Below are positions 1-6,058 of a stretch of 9,412 nucleotides of DNA, piece after piece. A program made the translations under genes and the position numbers. The stretch is from Bacteroidales bacterium UBA3824. GTDB lineage: Bacteria > Bacteroidota > Bacteroidia > Bacteroidales > UBA3824. Location: positions 1 to 9,412 of the forward strand of contig DGIK01000133.1 of NCBI GenBank assembly GCA_002393195.1. Reading direction: 5' to 3'. The notes under the pieces were generated by a model. It searched no databases, was not told where the DNA came from, and saw only the letters and a program-made list of their open reading frames with translations. The stretch's first letter is position 1; every line of letters begins with the position of its first letter.

Positions 1-863
1 CCTCCAACCGCTGGGGCAACGATACGGGCATCAATTACAAGGCTGAGGCGCAGAACATCCTCAATTGCACTATGCCAAAGGAACTTTCAGAGGAGGAATC
101 GAGGGCGATGCTCCCGCCTTTTATGCAAAACAACGACACCATCAAAGTCCCAAAATCTTCGATGTACCTCATCGACCCAAATACAAAGTTGATTACCTTT
201 ACTCCTGATGGCTTTGGACAGCGGTTTACCGACCCGTCGTATCACATCCCGGCATTCTATGAGGTGTGGGCTAAATACGCCGACGATGGCAGGGCAGATT
301 TTTGGATGGAGTGCGCCAAGAAGAGCCGCGAATTTCTCCACAAGGCCATCAACGATTCCACCGGCTTGAATCCCGATATGTGCAATTATGACGGTTCGCT
401 GATGCAGGGATTTGGCGGCAGGCGCAATTCGGGCAACAATTTCCGTTATGATTCGTGGCGTGTGCCGATGAACATTGCCCTCGATTATGAATGGTCGTGC
501 GCCGACAAGGATTGGCAGCGCAAGTATGGCGAAAAGATTCAGAATTTTTTCTATTCGCAGGGCATCAATGATTATGTGGATCAATATCGCGTGGACGGCA
601 CGTTGCCCGAAGGCGACGAGATATTGCCGGCGGGCGGTTTTCCGAGGGCGTTGCGCCATTCTGTTGGCATAGTATCCACGCTCGGTGCGGCTTCTGTGAT
701 GTGCAGCCACCCGAAGGCAAAGGAGTTTGTGGATGCTCTCTGGAATTTGAAGCACGAACCTTTGGCTGATGGATTCTATGATGAGTATTACGACGGACTG
801 CTCAGGCTCTTTGCAGTGATGCATCTGAGCGGCAGGTATCGTATTATTGAGCCTAAGAAATAA
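1..863 (+). CDS. GH8 glycoside hydrolase, likely reducing-end xylose-releasing exo-oligoxylanase (5' partial)
   Basis: The gene is open from the window edge (in frame from base 3), so its true start lies upstream. The ATG at 72 is internal, because family-like sequence (SNRWGN, then NYKAEAQNIL) precedes it. The visible 287 residues follow the layout of glycoside hydrolase family 8 Rex enzymes: NRWGN, then FTDPSYHIPAFYEVWA, then YDSWRVPMNIALDYEW, then a C-terminal region with PAGGFPRALRHSVG. The Asp in YDSWRVP (codon 450-452) aligns with the region of the GH8 catalytic base. The acid Glu should lie upstream of the window. Family knowledge: Rex releases xylose from the reducing end of xylo-oligosaccharides. 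Whether the protein is exported cannot be judged without the N-terminus. It ends at a TAA just before a strong hairpin terminator. Another GH8 activity such as chitosanase, licheninase or xylanase is possible, but the motif order fits Rex best. Confidence 0.85.
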   Translation, partial: SNRWGNDTGINYKAEAQNILNCTMPKELSEEESRAMLPPFMQNNDTIKVPKSSMYLIDPNTKLITFTPDGFGQRFTDPSYHIPAFYEVWAKYADDGRADFWMECAKKSREFLHKAINDSTGLNPDMCNYDGSLMQGFGGRRNSGNNFRYDSWRVPMNIALDYEWSCADKDWQRKYGEKIQNFFYSQGINDYVDQYRVDGTLPEGDEILPAGGFPRALRHSVGIVSTLGAASVMCSHPKAKEFVDALWNLKHEPLADGFYDEYYDGLLRLFAVMHLSGRYRIIEPKK

Positions 864-890
864 TTATTGGCGTTTAGATTGAAAAAAAAT

Positions 891-940
891 AAACAGCCGT
901 AAAAAGAGCAATGCTTTTTTTCGGCTGTTTTGTTTTTTTT
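891..940. terminator. Bidirectional Rho-independent terminator between convergent genes
   Basis: AAACAGCCG (891-899) pairs with CGGCTGTTT (922-930). The inner arms AAAAAG (901-906) and CTTTTT (914-919) extend the stem. A T-rich run follows on the plus strand and the A run at 882-889 serves the minus strand. It lies between the GH8 stop (863) and the DUF2442 stop (958), so it can end both transcripts. Confidence 0.85.
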
Positions 941-957
941 TGTGTCAGCAATTGCTA

Positions 958-1191
958 TTATGCCGCCACGCCTCTTTCATAAAGGTATTCTGGCGCAATG
1001 TCCGCGCCATTCGCCCAAAAAATAGTGTCTTCAAGACCAAACTGAATGAACTTTTGCTTGTCGCGCAGTTCGCCAAAAGCGGGATACGCAAGCAATGGCG
1101 TGAGATCCACCTTGCGCCGCTCGCCCGTACTAAAAGTGCAAAGCAATGTGTAGTCGCTTATATATTCTACATCTGTAATTGTCAGTAACAT
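958..1191 (-). CDS. DUF2442 domain protein
   Basis: This 77-residue protein is essentially one DUF2442 domain. It shows the family pattern: a beta-rich start (DVEYISDYTLLCTFSTG), KVDLTPLL, AYPAFGELRD, a central F..F.L.DTIFW, then NGADIAPEYLYE. A longer reading from 1344 is open, but its extra 51 residues are Cys/Ile/Asn-rich and unlike the family. A good promoter (1301-1332) lies inside that extension, so the ATG at 1191 is preferred. The family is small, of unknown biochemical function, and often sits next to a DUF4160 gene or in toxin-antitoxin-like or mobile contexts. No DUF4160 partner is visible here. Its neighbours are a phosphatase operon upstream on the same strand and a convergent GH8 gene. 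With its own promoter it is probably transcribed separately, with possible readthrough from the phosphatases. Confidence 0.82.
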   Translation of the reverse strand: MLLTITDVEYISDYTLLCTFSTGERRKVDLTPLLAYPAFGELRDKQKFIQFGLEDTIFWANGADIAPEYLYERGVAA

Positions 1192-1300
1192 AATTATTTT
1201 ATTTTGGTTATCAACTCTCAGGCATATATGTATATCATCAAGCCTTGTATTACGCAAATCGAACCCATTGCTTTTTTGTTTTGTACAATTGATTATGGCA

Positions 1301-1332
1301 CAAATATAACGACAATTATTGATACTAACAAA
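1301..1332 (-). promoter_or_regulatory. Bacteroidota-type promoter for the DUF2442 gene
   Basis: On the minus strand there is a perfect -7 box TATATTTG (1301-1308) and a -33 TTTG (1329-1332), separated by 20 nt. This matches the Bacteroidota primary sigma consensus TTTG / TAnnTTTG. Transcription would begin near 1294 and give a leader of about 100 nt before the ATG at 1191. The promoter lies directly after the stop of the second phosphatase gene. Confidence 0.6.
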
Positions 1333-1340
1333 TTTATTTT

Positions 1341-2255
1341 TCACACTCTAACTCCTGCCACCGTGAGGTCGTCCACTTGCACGTGGCCTTCCACCCAATT
1401 GTTGACAATTTGGGCGACGGAGTTTTTCTGCTCCTCGGTGGGCAGCGTGGCTATCTGTTCAAACATTGCTGTAAGGCGTTTGGCGGAGAATTTCACGTTG
1501 TCGGGTCCTCCAAACTGGCTTTGGAGGCTGTCGGTGGCAAGGTAGAGGACGTCGCCTTCGTGGGCTGGGATTAGGGTTTCGGCAAAGGGGCTGTCGCCCT
1601 TAAAGGACCAACCTATTGGCATCCTGTCGCCGTTGTAGGTGGCAAGCGCACCGTTGGAATAGAGATAGACATTTTGGTTGGCACCGGCAAATCTGATGTC
1701 GCCGCCGTTGCGGGGAAAGGCGCAGAGCGAGAAGTTCATGCCGTCGTTGATGGCGTCGATGCCGTCTTCACTGCTGCGGAGCGACGATTTCACAAATTGG
1801 CGCATCTCGTCCAATATGGCGGCGAGGGGGATATTGTCGTCATAATAATGCTTTGCGAGCGACTCTTTGAGCGCGGAAAGCCCAAGCATCGTAAGGAATG
1901 CGCCCGGCACGCCGTGTCCCGCGCAGTCGGCAAGTGCAAATATCTTGTAATTCTTGATTTCCACAGCCTTATAAAAGTCGCCCGATACTATGCCAATCGG
2001 CTTGGTGAATACAAAGTAGTCGCCAAAAACTTCGCCAATCTCTTTTTGCGGGAATGCCGCCCGCTGTATCCGTTGTGCGTAGCGGATTCCAGATGTATTT
2101 TCGAGGGTAGCCTTTTCGCAGCGTTGCGATTCGGCGGCGATGGTGGCGTCGAGCTCGGCTATCTTGGATTGCAACTCGCTTATCCTGTTGCAGTTGGCTT
2201 GGTATGCCTGTTGGCAATCCGCGCTTGGGCTGTATTGTGTGCTTGCTGTTCCCAT
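1341..2255 (-). CDS. SpoIIE-type PP2C Ser/Thr phosphatase with N-terminal coiled coil (second of pair)
   Basis: This 304-residue cytosolic protein has no signal peptide or membrane segment. Residues about 20-50 form a coiled coil (ISELQSKIAELDATIAAE). The linker GIRYAQRIQRAAFP (about 56-69) leads into a SpoIIE/PP2C-fold phosphatase domain to the C-terminus. The four expected metal-binding aspartates are present: GDFY (D93), ADCAGHG (D110), TD at D242 and VDDLT (D295/296). GDRMPIG (209-215) is also conserved. The oddity is in the third metal motif. Family members usually read DGxxDQFGG, and the upstream paralogue keeps DGIQDQFG, but here it is TDSLQSQFGG: the Gly after the metal Asp and the later Asp are both Ser. 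Activity may therefore be altered. It starts 4 bp after the upstream stop, so translation is probably coupled. The substrate is unknown; in the family it is typically a phosphorylated anti-sigma-antagonist or a similar regulator. Confidence 0.88.
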   Translation of the reverse strand: MGTASTQYSPSADCQQAYQANCNRISELQSKIAELDATIAAESQRCEKATLENTSGIRYAQRIQRAAFPQKEIGEVFGDYFVFTKPIGIVSGDFYKAVEIKNYKIFALADCAGHGVPGAFLTMLGLSALKESLAKHYYDDNIPLAAILDEMRQFVKSSLRSSEDGIDAINDGMNFSLCAFPRNGGDIRFAGANQNVYLYSNGALATYNGDRMPIGWSFKGDSPFAETLIPAHEGDVLYLATDSLQSQFGGPDNVKFSAKRLTAMFEQIATLPTEEQKNSVAQIVNNWVEGHVQVDDLTVAGVRV

Positions 2256-2259
2256 GTCG

Positions 2260-3171
2260 TTATATTCTAATTCCTATTAACGTTTGGTCGTCAAACTGTT
2301 CGCGTCCAGCCTTCCAATCGTTTACGTTTTTGGAGAAGTTGACGCATTGAGTCTGCGTATCCTCGTTGCAGTGTTCTTGCAGCATTGCGGCGAGCCTTTT
2401 GGTGGTGAATTTTATGTCGTCGGGGCTTCCAAATTGGTCTTGTATGCCGTCGCTGCACAGATATATCATGTCGCCTTTTTGGAGGTCGAATGTGAAGGAT
2501 TCAAATGGAGTGTCCTGTTTGGGATGCCGTCCGATGGGCATACGGTCGCCCTTGAGTTTGTTGATTTCGCCATTCCGCGCCACGTAGATTGAGTGGTTGG
2601 CGCAGGCGTAGCGTATTTGCGTCATCTCGTTGTTGAATACGCAGAGCGTGAAGTCCATGCCGTCGCTCACGGTGGTGTCGTCGGATTCGTCTGCTTTGGC
2701 GAGCGATGTCAGGATAAATTTGCGCAACGAGTCGAGGATTTCGCCGGGCAGGAAGTCTGAGGATATTTTTTGCTTGGACAATAGGTCTTTCAACGCCGAC
2801 ATCCCGAGCATCGATAGCAAACCGCCCGGCACACCGTGTCCCGTGCAGTCGGCAACGATTGCGATTTTGCAGTGGTCTGATGAGGCGCACGTGTAGAAGT
2901 CGCCGCTTACGATGTCGCGTGGGGCAAAGTATATGAAACAATCCGGAAACAACGCCTTGAACTCTGCATATTGCGGGATTACAGCGCGTTGTATCCGTTC
3001 GGCATAGTGGATGCTCGCTTTCATATCTTTGGCGGCGGATTCGTATTCCAGCGCAATGCGGGAGATTTCGTCCTGCTTTTGGGCGACAATCTGCTCCAAT
3101 TCGGCAATCTGCTTTTGCTGGCTGTCGATTTCCGCCTGGAATCCAAGGGTGTCTGTCATAACGGGTTGCAT
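2260..3171 (-). CDS. SpoIIE-type PP2C Ser/Thr phosphatase with N-terminal coiled coil (first of pair)
   Basis: This 303-residue soluble protein has a coiled coil at about residues 10-50 (DSQQKQIAELEQIVAQKQDE) and the linker IHYAERIQRAVIP (54-66). A SpoIIE/PP2C phosphatase domain follows. All canonical motifs are intact: SGDFY (D91), ADCTGHGVPGG (D108), SDGMDFTLCVF (169-179), GDRMPIG (208-214), CSDGIQDQFG (D241) and FDDQTLIGIRI (D294/295). Such domains dephosphorylate Ser/Thr, using two metal ions, in partner-switching pathways. No kinase, STAS or sensor domain is visible in this window, so input and target are unknown. ATG 3171 is used, though ATG 3159 (Met5) is possible. The protein is clearly paralogous over its full length to the next gene, 4 bp downstream, so the pair is a tandem duplication in one operon. 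The operon is divergent from the tail-anchored gene at 3484 across a repeat-bearing intergenic region. Confidence 0.9.
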   Translation of the reverse strand: MQPVMTDTLGFQAEIDSQQKQIAELEQIVAQKQDEISRIALEYESAAKDMKASIHYAERIQRAVIPQYAEFKALFPDCFIYFAPRDIVSGDFYTCASSDHCKIAIVADCTGHGVPGGLLSMLGMSALKDLLSKQKISSDFLPGEILDSLRKFILTSLAKADESDDTTVSDGMDFTLCVFNNEMTQIRYACANHSIYVARNGEINKLKGDRMPIGRHPKQDTPFESFTFDLQKGDMIYLCSDGIQDQFGSPDDIKFTTKRLAAMLQEHCNEDTQTQCVNFSKNVNDWKAGREQFDDQTLIGIRI

Positions 3172-3230
3172 ACTAATTGTTTTTTATTAATTGCTATTCC
3201 CTCAAAGATTGAACCAAAAGAACATCTCTA

Positions 3231-3398
3231 TTTACACTTTTTCGCCGGAATCCAAAGAAATATTTACACTTTTTCGAGGGAAGGTGCAATTATACTTCAT
3301 CCGAAAGTGGGTGAAAAAATATAGTTTCGGAAGTATTATAATTTATAATCCATCCGAAAGTGGGTAAAAAAACATAGTTTCGGAAGCAAAATAATTTG
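3231..3398. repeat. Composite intergenic repeat, copy A (TTTTTCG boxes plus two hairpins)
   Basis: Two TTACACTTTTTCG boxes occur with their TTTTTCG cores at 3238 and 3270, exactly 32 bp apart. Then, 23 nt after the second core, TACTTCATCCGAAA begins at 3293. Two hairpin units follow, 53 bp apart: CCGAAA 3301-3306 with TTTCGG 3325-3330, and CCGAAA 3354-3359 with TTTCGG 3378-3383. The end (3374-3398) matches copy B at 6174-6198 without a visible mismatch. It fills most of the 312-bp gap between the divergent phosphatase operon and the gene at 3484. The role is unknown; it could be a mobile palindromic repeat or a transcribed structure. Confidence 0.8.
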
Positions 3399-3449
3399 GA
3401 GTGTTGAGGGCAAATACACGTTTTTTGAAAAATGTTGTGCGGATTTTTT

Positions 3450-3457
3450 TATCTTTG
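3450..3457 (+). promoter_or_regulatory. Bacteroidota -7 promoter box for the tail-anchored gene at 3484
   Basis: TATCTTTG matches TAnnTTTG exactly, 26 nt before the ATG at 3484. The surrounding TATCTTTGTGTCAT is identical to the box in front of the paralogous gene at 5284. The -33 element is weak: a TTG near 3425-3427 lies 22 nt upstream. The box rules out a GTG start at 3457, which would overlap the promoter. Confidence 0.6.
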
Positions 3458-3483
3458 TGTCATTGTTTGTAACCATAATTGCT

Positions 3484-3840
3484 ATGACCAATGACAAGCA
3501 GCAGGCGTTGATACAAATTCTCGGGATACTTAATGCGATTGCAGACAAGAAGGCGAGAGGCGAAATTATTGTCGCCATGCAAAACCTCGAAGAAGTGAAA
3601 TACGAAAAAGAACCGGTCAACGAGGTGAAAGTCGAACCGGCAAATGTGTCGGAAGATTCGCTTCTCGACGCACTGCAAGGCAAATCATCACAAAATAAAA
3701 AATACAAAAGCCAACGGGATATGGATTTCAGTTACAAAAAAACGAAAACCCGCAGTTTTTCCGAATGGTGCAAGGATAATGTGGATTGGATTATGATAGC
3801 ATTTTGTATTTTGACGATATTGTTTTGCATATTTGGCTAA
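3484..3840 (+). CDS. Small tail-anchored membrane protein, short paralogue of the protein at 5284
   Basis: No named family was recognised for this 118-residue protein. Its N-terminal module (about 5-27, KQQALIQILGILNAIADKKA) and pre-membrane module (57-81, EDSLLDALQGKSS then KKYKSQRD) are shared with the protein at 5284-5973. The middle (28-56) is short, charged and probably disordered. One hydrophobic segment ends the protein (about 101-117, WIMIAFCILTILFCIF) with no polar tail. This implies a C-tail anchor with the bulk of the protein in the cytosol; no signal peptide is seen. ATG 3484 is chosen because it aligns with MTND of the paralogue and lies just after a -7 box; upstream GTG 3457 overlaps that box. 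It is divergent from the SpoIIE phosphatase operon and may be a membrane anchor or scaffold, but its function is unknown. Confidence 0.75.
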   Translation: MTNDKQQALIQILGILNAIADKKARGEIIVAMQNLEEVKYEKEPVNEVKVEPANVSEDSLLDALQGKSSQNKKYKSQRDMDFSYKKTKTRSFSEWCKDNVDWIMIAFCILTILFCIFG

Positions 3841-3847
3841 TAAAAAT

Positions 3848-3977
3848 GGCTGTCTAAAAAGTTGGAGTGCAGGCTGCCAGCCTGCTTTACAGCATGGTAG
3901 CAGCCGAGCCGTCTGCATCCCAGCCTGCCTTACAGAAGTAGCAGACGAGCCATCTGCATCCCAACTTTTAGAAAGCC
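3848..3977. repeat. 130-bp imperfect palindromic element with internal direct repeats (REP/MITE-like)
   Basis: The terminal arms 3848-3872 (GGCTGTCTAAAAAGTTGG then AGTGCAG) and 3954-3977 are imperfect inverted repeats of about 24 bp. Next to the left arm is a 17-bp palindrome (3869-3885, GCAGGCTG-C-CAGCCTGC). The centre consists of two abutting direct repeats, 3878-3920 (43 bp) and 3921-3961 (41 bp). Both start CAGCCTGC and end TCTGCATCC. No target-site duplication is evident. It sits between two convergent genes and could also work as a bidirectional terminator. Frames across it give AGWQPAL-like peptides typical of translated repeats, so it is not treated as coding. Confidence 0.75.
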
Positions 3978-3992
3978 CCACAAGAAAATCAG

Positions 3993-5108
3993 TTATTTCT
4001 TTTTGCCGCCAAGCATCTCTGCAAGCGGTTTGTCCTTGAATGTGTGCTTGTCCTGATCCCAAAAACCAAAATCGGCGTCGTAGCACCAAGTCGTCCACGC
4101 CACATTAAATTCGTCGAAAACAGAAAGCATATCCTTTGTCCAGGCGTAGGCGAGGGCGCGATCCACTGGGCAATATACGCCCCATTCGCCGCAGAAAAGT
4201 TGGAGTCCATATTTGGCGGCTACGTCGATGGCGTCCTTCATCTCGTTGTAGATGCGGTCGCGGTTCCAAGTCTCCTTGGTGTATTGCTCGATGTGCGGTT
4301 TCACGCTGTCGGGGGCGGCGGCAAAGTCCTCCGCCGAAATCGGGATGCCGGGGTAAGTTACCTTGCCGGTGTAATCCTTGATGTTGGTCCACCACGCGCC
4401 GTAATGCGTTACAATCATCGGATTGTAATAGTGGAAACTCAGGATGAGATTCTTGTCGTTTTCAGGCACTTTGAGGTACTTGAACGTGCCAACGCCCTGC
4501 CAAAGGTTGGAGCCTATGACGAGAGTGCGCTCGGGTTCGCGGGCGCGGATTGCCTTGTGAACCTTGGCTACGAGGTCGTTCCATTGTTCGTGTTTTTCGG
4601 CGGTGGGTTCGTTCATAAATTCATACGCCACCCAGTCGGTGCTGTAATTGCAGAGCGAATCCTCCAACTGGCTCCATAGGTTGATGAGCCCCTGCTGCGC
4701 CTTTTCGTCGGTGAAGAGGGTGTTGTGTCCGCCCTCGTTGCCGGCGTTGAAATAATGCGCACGTATGATGTGAAGATCCACGATGGCGCGGATGTTGTAT
4801 TTGCGGGCGAGGTCGAGCGCGTTGCGGAGCAGTGCCCAAGCCTCGGGGAGTTTGTTGCCCTGCTCGTCCCAAAACTGTTCCTCGTCGATGGGGATGCGCA
4901 CGTGGTCGAATCCAAGGCTGTCGAGCCTTGCAAAATCGTCCTCCTGAATGTGCAGACGACGTTTTTCGCCGCGTTCGGTGCTCTGCGAAAGCCAGTGGCT
5001 GAGGTTGGTGCCGCGCTTGATATGGAAGCCCTCCTTCTTTTCGGGCTGAGTGCCGCAAGACGCTATCACAAAGCAAATTGCGAGCATTGTAAAAAATAAT
5101 TTTCTCAT
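3993..5108 (-). CDS. GH5 glycoside hydrolase (cellulase family A), lipoprotein
   Basis: This 371-residue protein starts at ATG 5108. An in-frame upstream ATG at 5162 would add 18 His/Thr-rich residues ahead of an ideal signal and overlap the promoter, so it is rejected. Residues 1-18 form a lipoprotein signal (hydrophobic MLAICFVIASC, lipobox IASC, lipidated Cys18). The TIM-barrel motifs run in GH5 order: GTNLSHW near the start, DHVRIPID, AIVDLHIIRAHYF, AYEFMNEPT with the acid/base Glu after Asn, LSFHYYNP, and LFCGEWGVY with the nucleophile Glu. These retaining enzymes hydrolyse beta-linked glycans such as cellulose, beta-glucan, mannan or xyloglucan; the substrate cannot be fixed here. The protein is probably anchored in the periplasm or outer membrane. 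It is divergent from the TPR tail-anchored gene and convergent with the short paralogue. No SusC/D genes or carbohydrate-binding module are seen. Confidence 0.92.
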   Translation of the reverse strand: MRKLFFTMLAICFVIASCGTQPEKKEGFHIKRGTNLSHWLSQSTERGEKRRLHIQEDDFARLDSLGFDHVRIPIDEEQFWDEQGNKLPEAWALLRNALDLARKYNIRAIVDLHIIRAHYFNAGNEGGHNTLFTDEKAQQGLINLWSQLEDSLCNYSTDWVAYEFMNEPTAEKHEQWNDLVAKVHKAIRAREPERTLVIGSNLWQGVGTFKYLKVPENDKNLILSFHYYNPMIVTHYGAWWTNIKDYTGKVTYPGIPISAEDFAAAPDSVKPHIEQYTKETWNRDRIYNEMKDAIDVAAKYGLQLFCGEWGVYCPVDRALAYAWTKDMLSVFDEFNVAWTTWCYDADFGFWDQDKHTFKDKPLAEMLGGKKK

Positions 5109-5159
5109 TTGTAATTGGTGTTGGTTAGTATGATGGGTTTTTGTTGCTGTTATTATGCG

Positions 5160-5191
5160 CAAATGTAATTTTTTTTTCGTGAGATGGGCAA
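5160..5191 (-). promoter_or_regulatory. Bacteroidota-type promoter for the GH5 gene
   Basis: On the minus strand, TACATTTG (5160-5167) is a perfect TAnnTTTG -7 box. A TTG (5189-5191) lies 21 nt upstream of it. The predicted leader is about 45 nt before ATG 5108. It is back-to-back with the plus-strand promoter at 5244-5251. Confidence 0.6.
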
Positions 5192-5210
5192 TAGGGGAGG
5201 GGAAAATTAA

Positions 5211-5225
5211 TTACACTTTTCGAGG
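5211..5225 (+). repeat. Isolated TTACACTTTT-CGAGG box
   Basis: This is a solitary, one-T-shorter copy of the box found in tandem at 3231-3282 and 6059-6136. It lies 18 nt upstream of the -7 box of the TPR tail-anchored gene, roughly where a -33 element or an activator site would be. Confidence 0.5.
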
Positions 5226-5243
5226 ATGTTTAAAAATTGTTTT

Positions 5244-5251
5244 TATCTTTG
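5244..5251 (+). promoter_or_regulatory. Bacteroidota -7 promoter box for the TPR tail-anchored gene
   Basis: TATCTTTG is an exact TAnnTTTG match 32 nt before ATG 5284. It sits in a TATCTTTGTGTCAT context identical to that before the paralogue at 3484. No TTG -33 element is seen at the usual distance. Confidence 0.6.
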
Positions 5252-5283
5252 TGTCATAATTTATAGCCATAAATCTGAATGTT

Positions 5284-5973
5284 ATGACAAATGACGAATA
5301 CATCGACAAGCAACAAGCGTTGTCTCAAATTCTTGACATACTCAATGCGATTGCAGCTAAGAAAGCCAACGGTGAAAAAATAAGACGCCAATACAAAACC
5401 GAACCAGACCCACAGGAACGGTCGTTGGGCGAACAGGCAGGTGAGTTGACAAATAAGGCGACGAAAGCGTTTCAAGAGGGACGGTATGACGACGCCAAAA
5501 AGTATCTCTATGGCGTATTGGAAATAATTGACCAACTGCCTGACAATAATGACCACCGAGAGGCAAAGGCATATATGTTGAATATGCTCGCAGGTGCGGA
5601 GTGTCGGCAGGGCTTGTTTGATGAGTCAGTCAAGCATCTGCGCGAAGCCATCTCAATATGCGAAAAATTGCCTGACACCATCAAATATCAGTACGACAAA
5701 GAAACATTCGAGGACAACCTCGAAGATGTGGAGCATAAAATGAAACAAGCCAACGAGCATAAAGCCGAAATGGACAAGGAGTCCGACGAATCGTTGCTCG
5801 ACGCCCTGCAAAACAAATCCTCAAAAGACAAAAAATACAAAAGTCAAAAGGACATCGAAGCCAATTATCATTTTACCAACGAAAAACCGAAGGGGTCTGA
5901 CGACGTAACAATGAGACTGGTGTTGCTCCTGGTAATGGTCGTGTTAATTTTTGTGCTGCTGAAATTCTGTTGA
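5284..5973 (+). CDS. Tail-anchored membrane protein with TPR-like middle domain
   Basis: This 229-residue protein has three parts. Residues 9-31 (KQQALSQILDILNAIAAKKA) and 168-191 (DESLLDALQNKSS then KKYKSQKD) are shared with the protein at 3484-3840. Between them is a TPR-like helical region: about 53-86 (ATKAFQEGRYDDAKKYLYGV) and about 95-130 (AGAECRQGLFDESVKHLREA). A charged, possibly coiled-coil stretch follows (about 137-167). A single C-terminal membrane segment (about 208-226, VTMRLVLLLVMVVLIFVLLK) suggests a cytosolic domain tethered by its tail; no signal peptide is present. TPRs usually bind peptides or partner proteins, so a scaffold role is inferred. It is divergent from the GH5 gene, with promoters back-to-back. 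Its stop is followed within 4 nt by a TTTTTCGGGGG box. No named family was recognised beyond TPR. Confidence 0.8.
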   Translation: MTNDEYIDKQQALSQILDILNAIAAKKANGEKIRRQYKTEPDPQERSLGEQAGELTNKATKAFQEGRYDDAKKYLYGVLEIIDQLPDNNDHREAKAYMLNMLAGAECRQGLFDESVKHLREAISICEKLPDTIKYQYDKETFEDNLEDVEHKMKQANEHKAEMDKESDESLLDALQNKSSKDKKYKSQKDIEANYHFTNEKPKGSDDVTMRLVLLLVMVVLIFVLLKFC

Positions 5974-5990
5974 TAGTTTTTCGGGGGGGG

Positions 5991-6056
5991 TAAAAAAAGT
6001 GTTTGGAAACATTATTTTTGTAGTAAAAAAAGTGTTTGGAAACATTATTTTAATTT
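5991..6056 (+). repeat. Two tandem 33-bp units carrying TGTTTGGAAACA
   Basis: Units 5991-6023 and 6024-6056 both begin TAAAAAAAGTGTTTGG and continue AAACATTATTTT. The core TGTTT-GG-AAACA (6000-6011 and 6033-6044) is a perfect dyad around a GG centre. A second pair of such sites lies at 6228-6272. These could be protein-binding sites; no cognate regulator is recognised in the window. Confidence 0.75.
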
Positions 6057-6058
6057 GT

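Noticed and set aside
1192..1344. N-terminal extension of the DUF2442 protein
   Set aside because: The extra residues do not fit the family, and a perfect TTTG/TAnnTTTG promoter lies within them.
1674..2270. 198-residue plus-strand frame antisense to the second phosphatase
   Set aside because: It is a shadow of the opposite strand, where conserved phosphatase motifs prove the real gene.
3688..4098. 136-residue minus-strand frame with AGWQPAL-like peptide
   Set aside because: It runs across the palindromic element and the 3' end of the GH5 gene; the peptide is a translated nucleotide repeat.
4044..4679. 211-residue plus-strand frame antisense to GH5
   Set aside because: It is a shadow frame; GH5 catalytic motifs are on the minus strand and this frame shows no domain.
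1..5108. Complete polysaccharide utilization locus
   Set aside because: GH8 and GH5 genes are present, but no SusC/SusD pair or hybrid sensor is visible and the two enzymes are in separate, oppositely oriented units.
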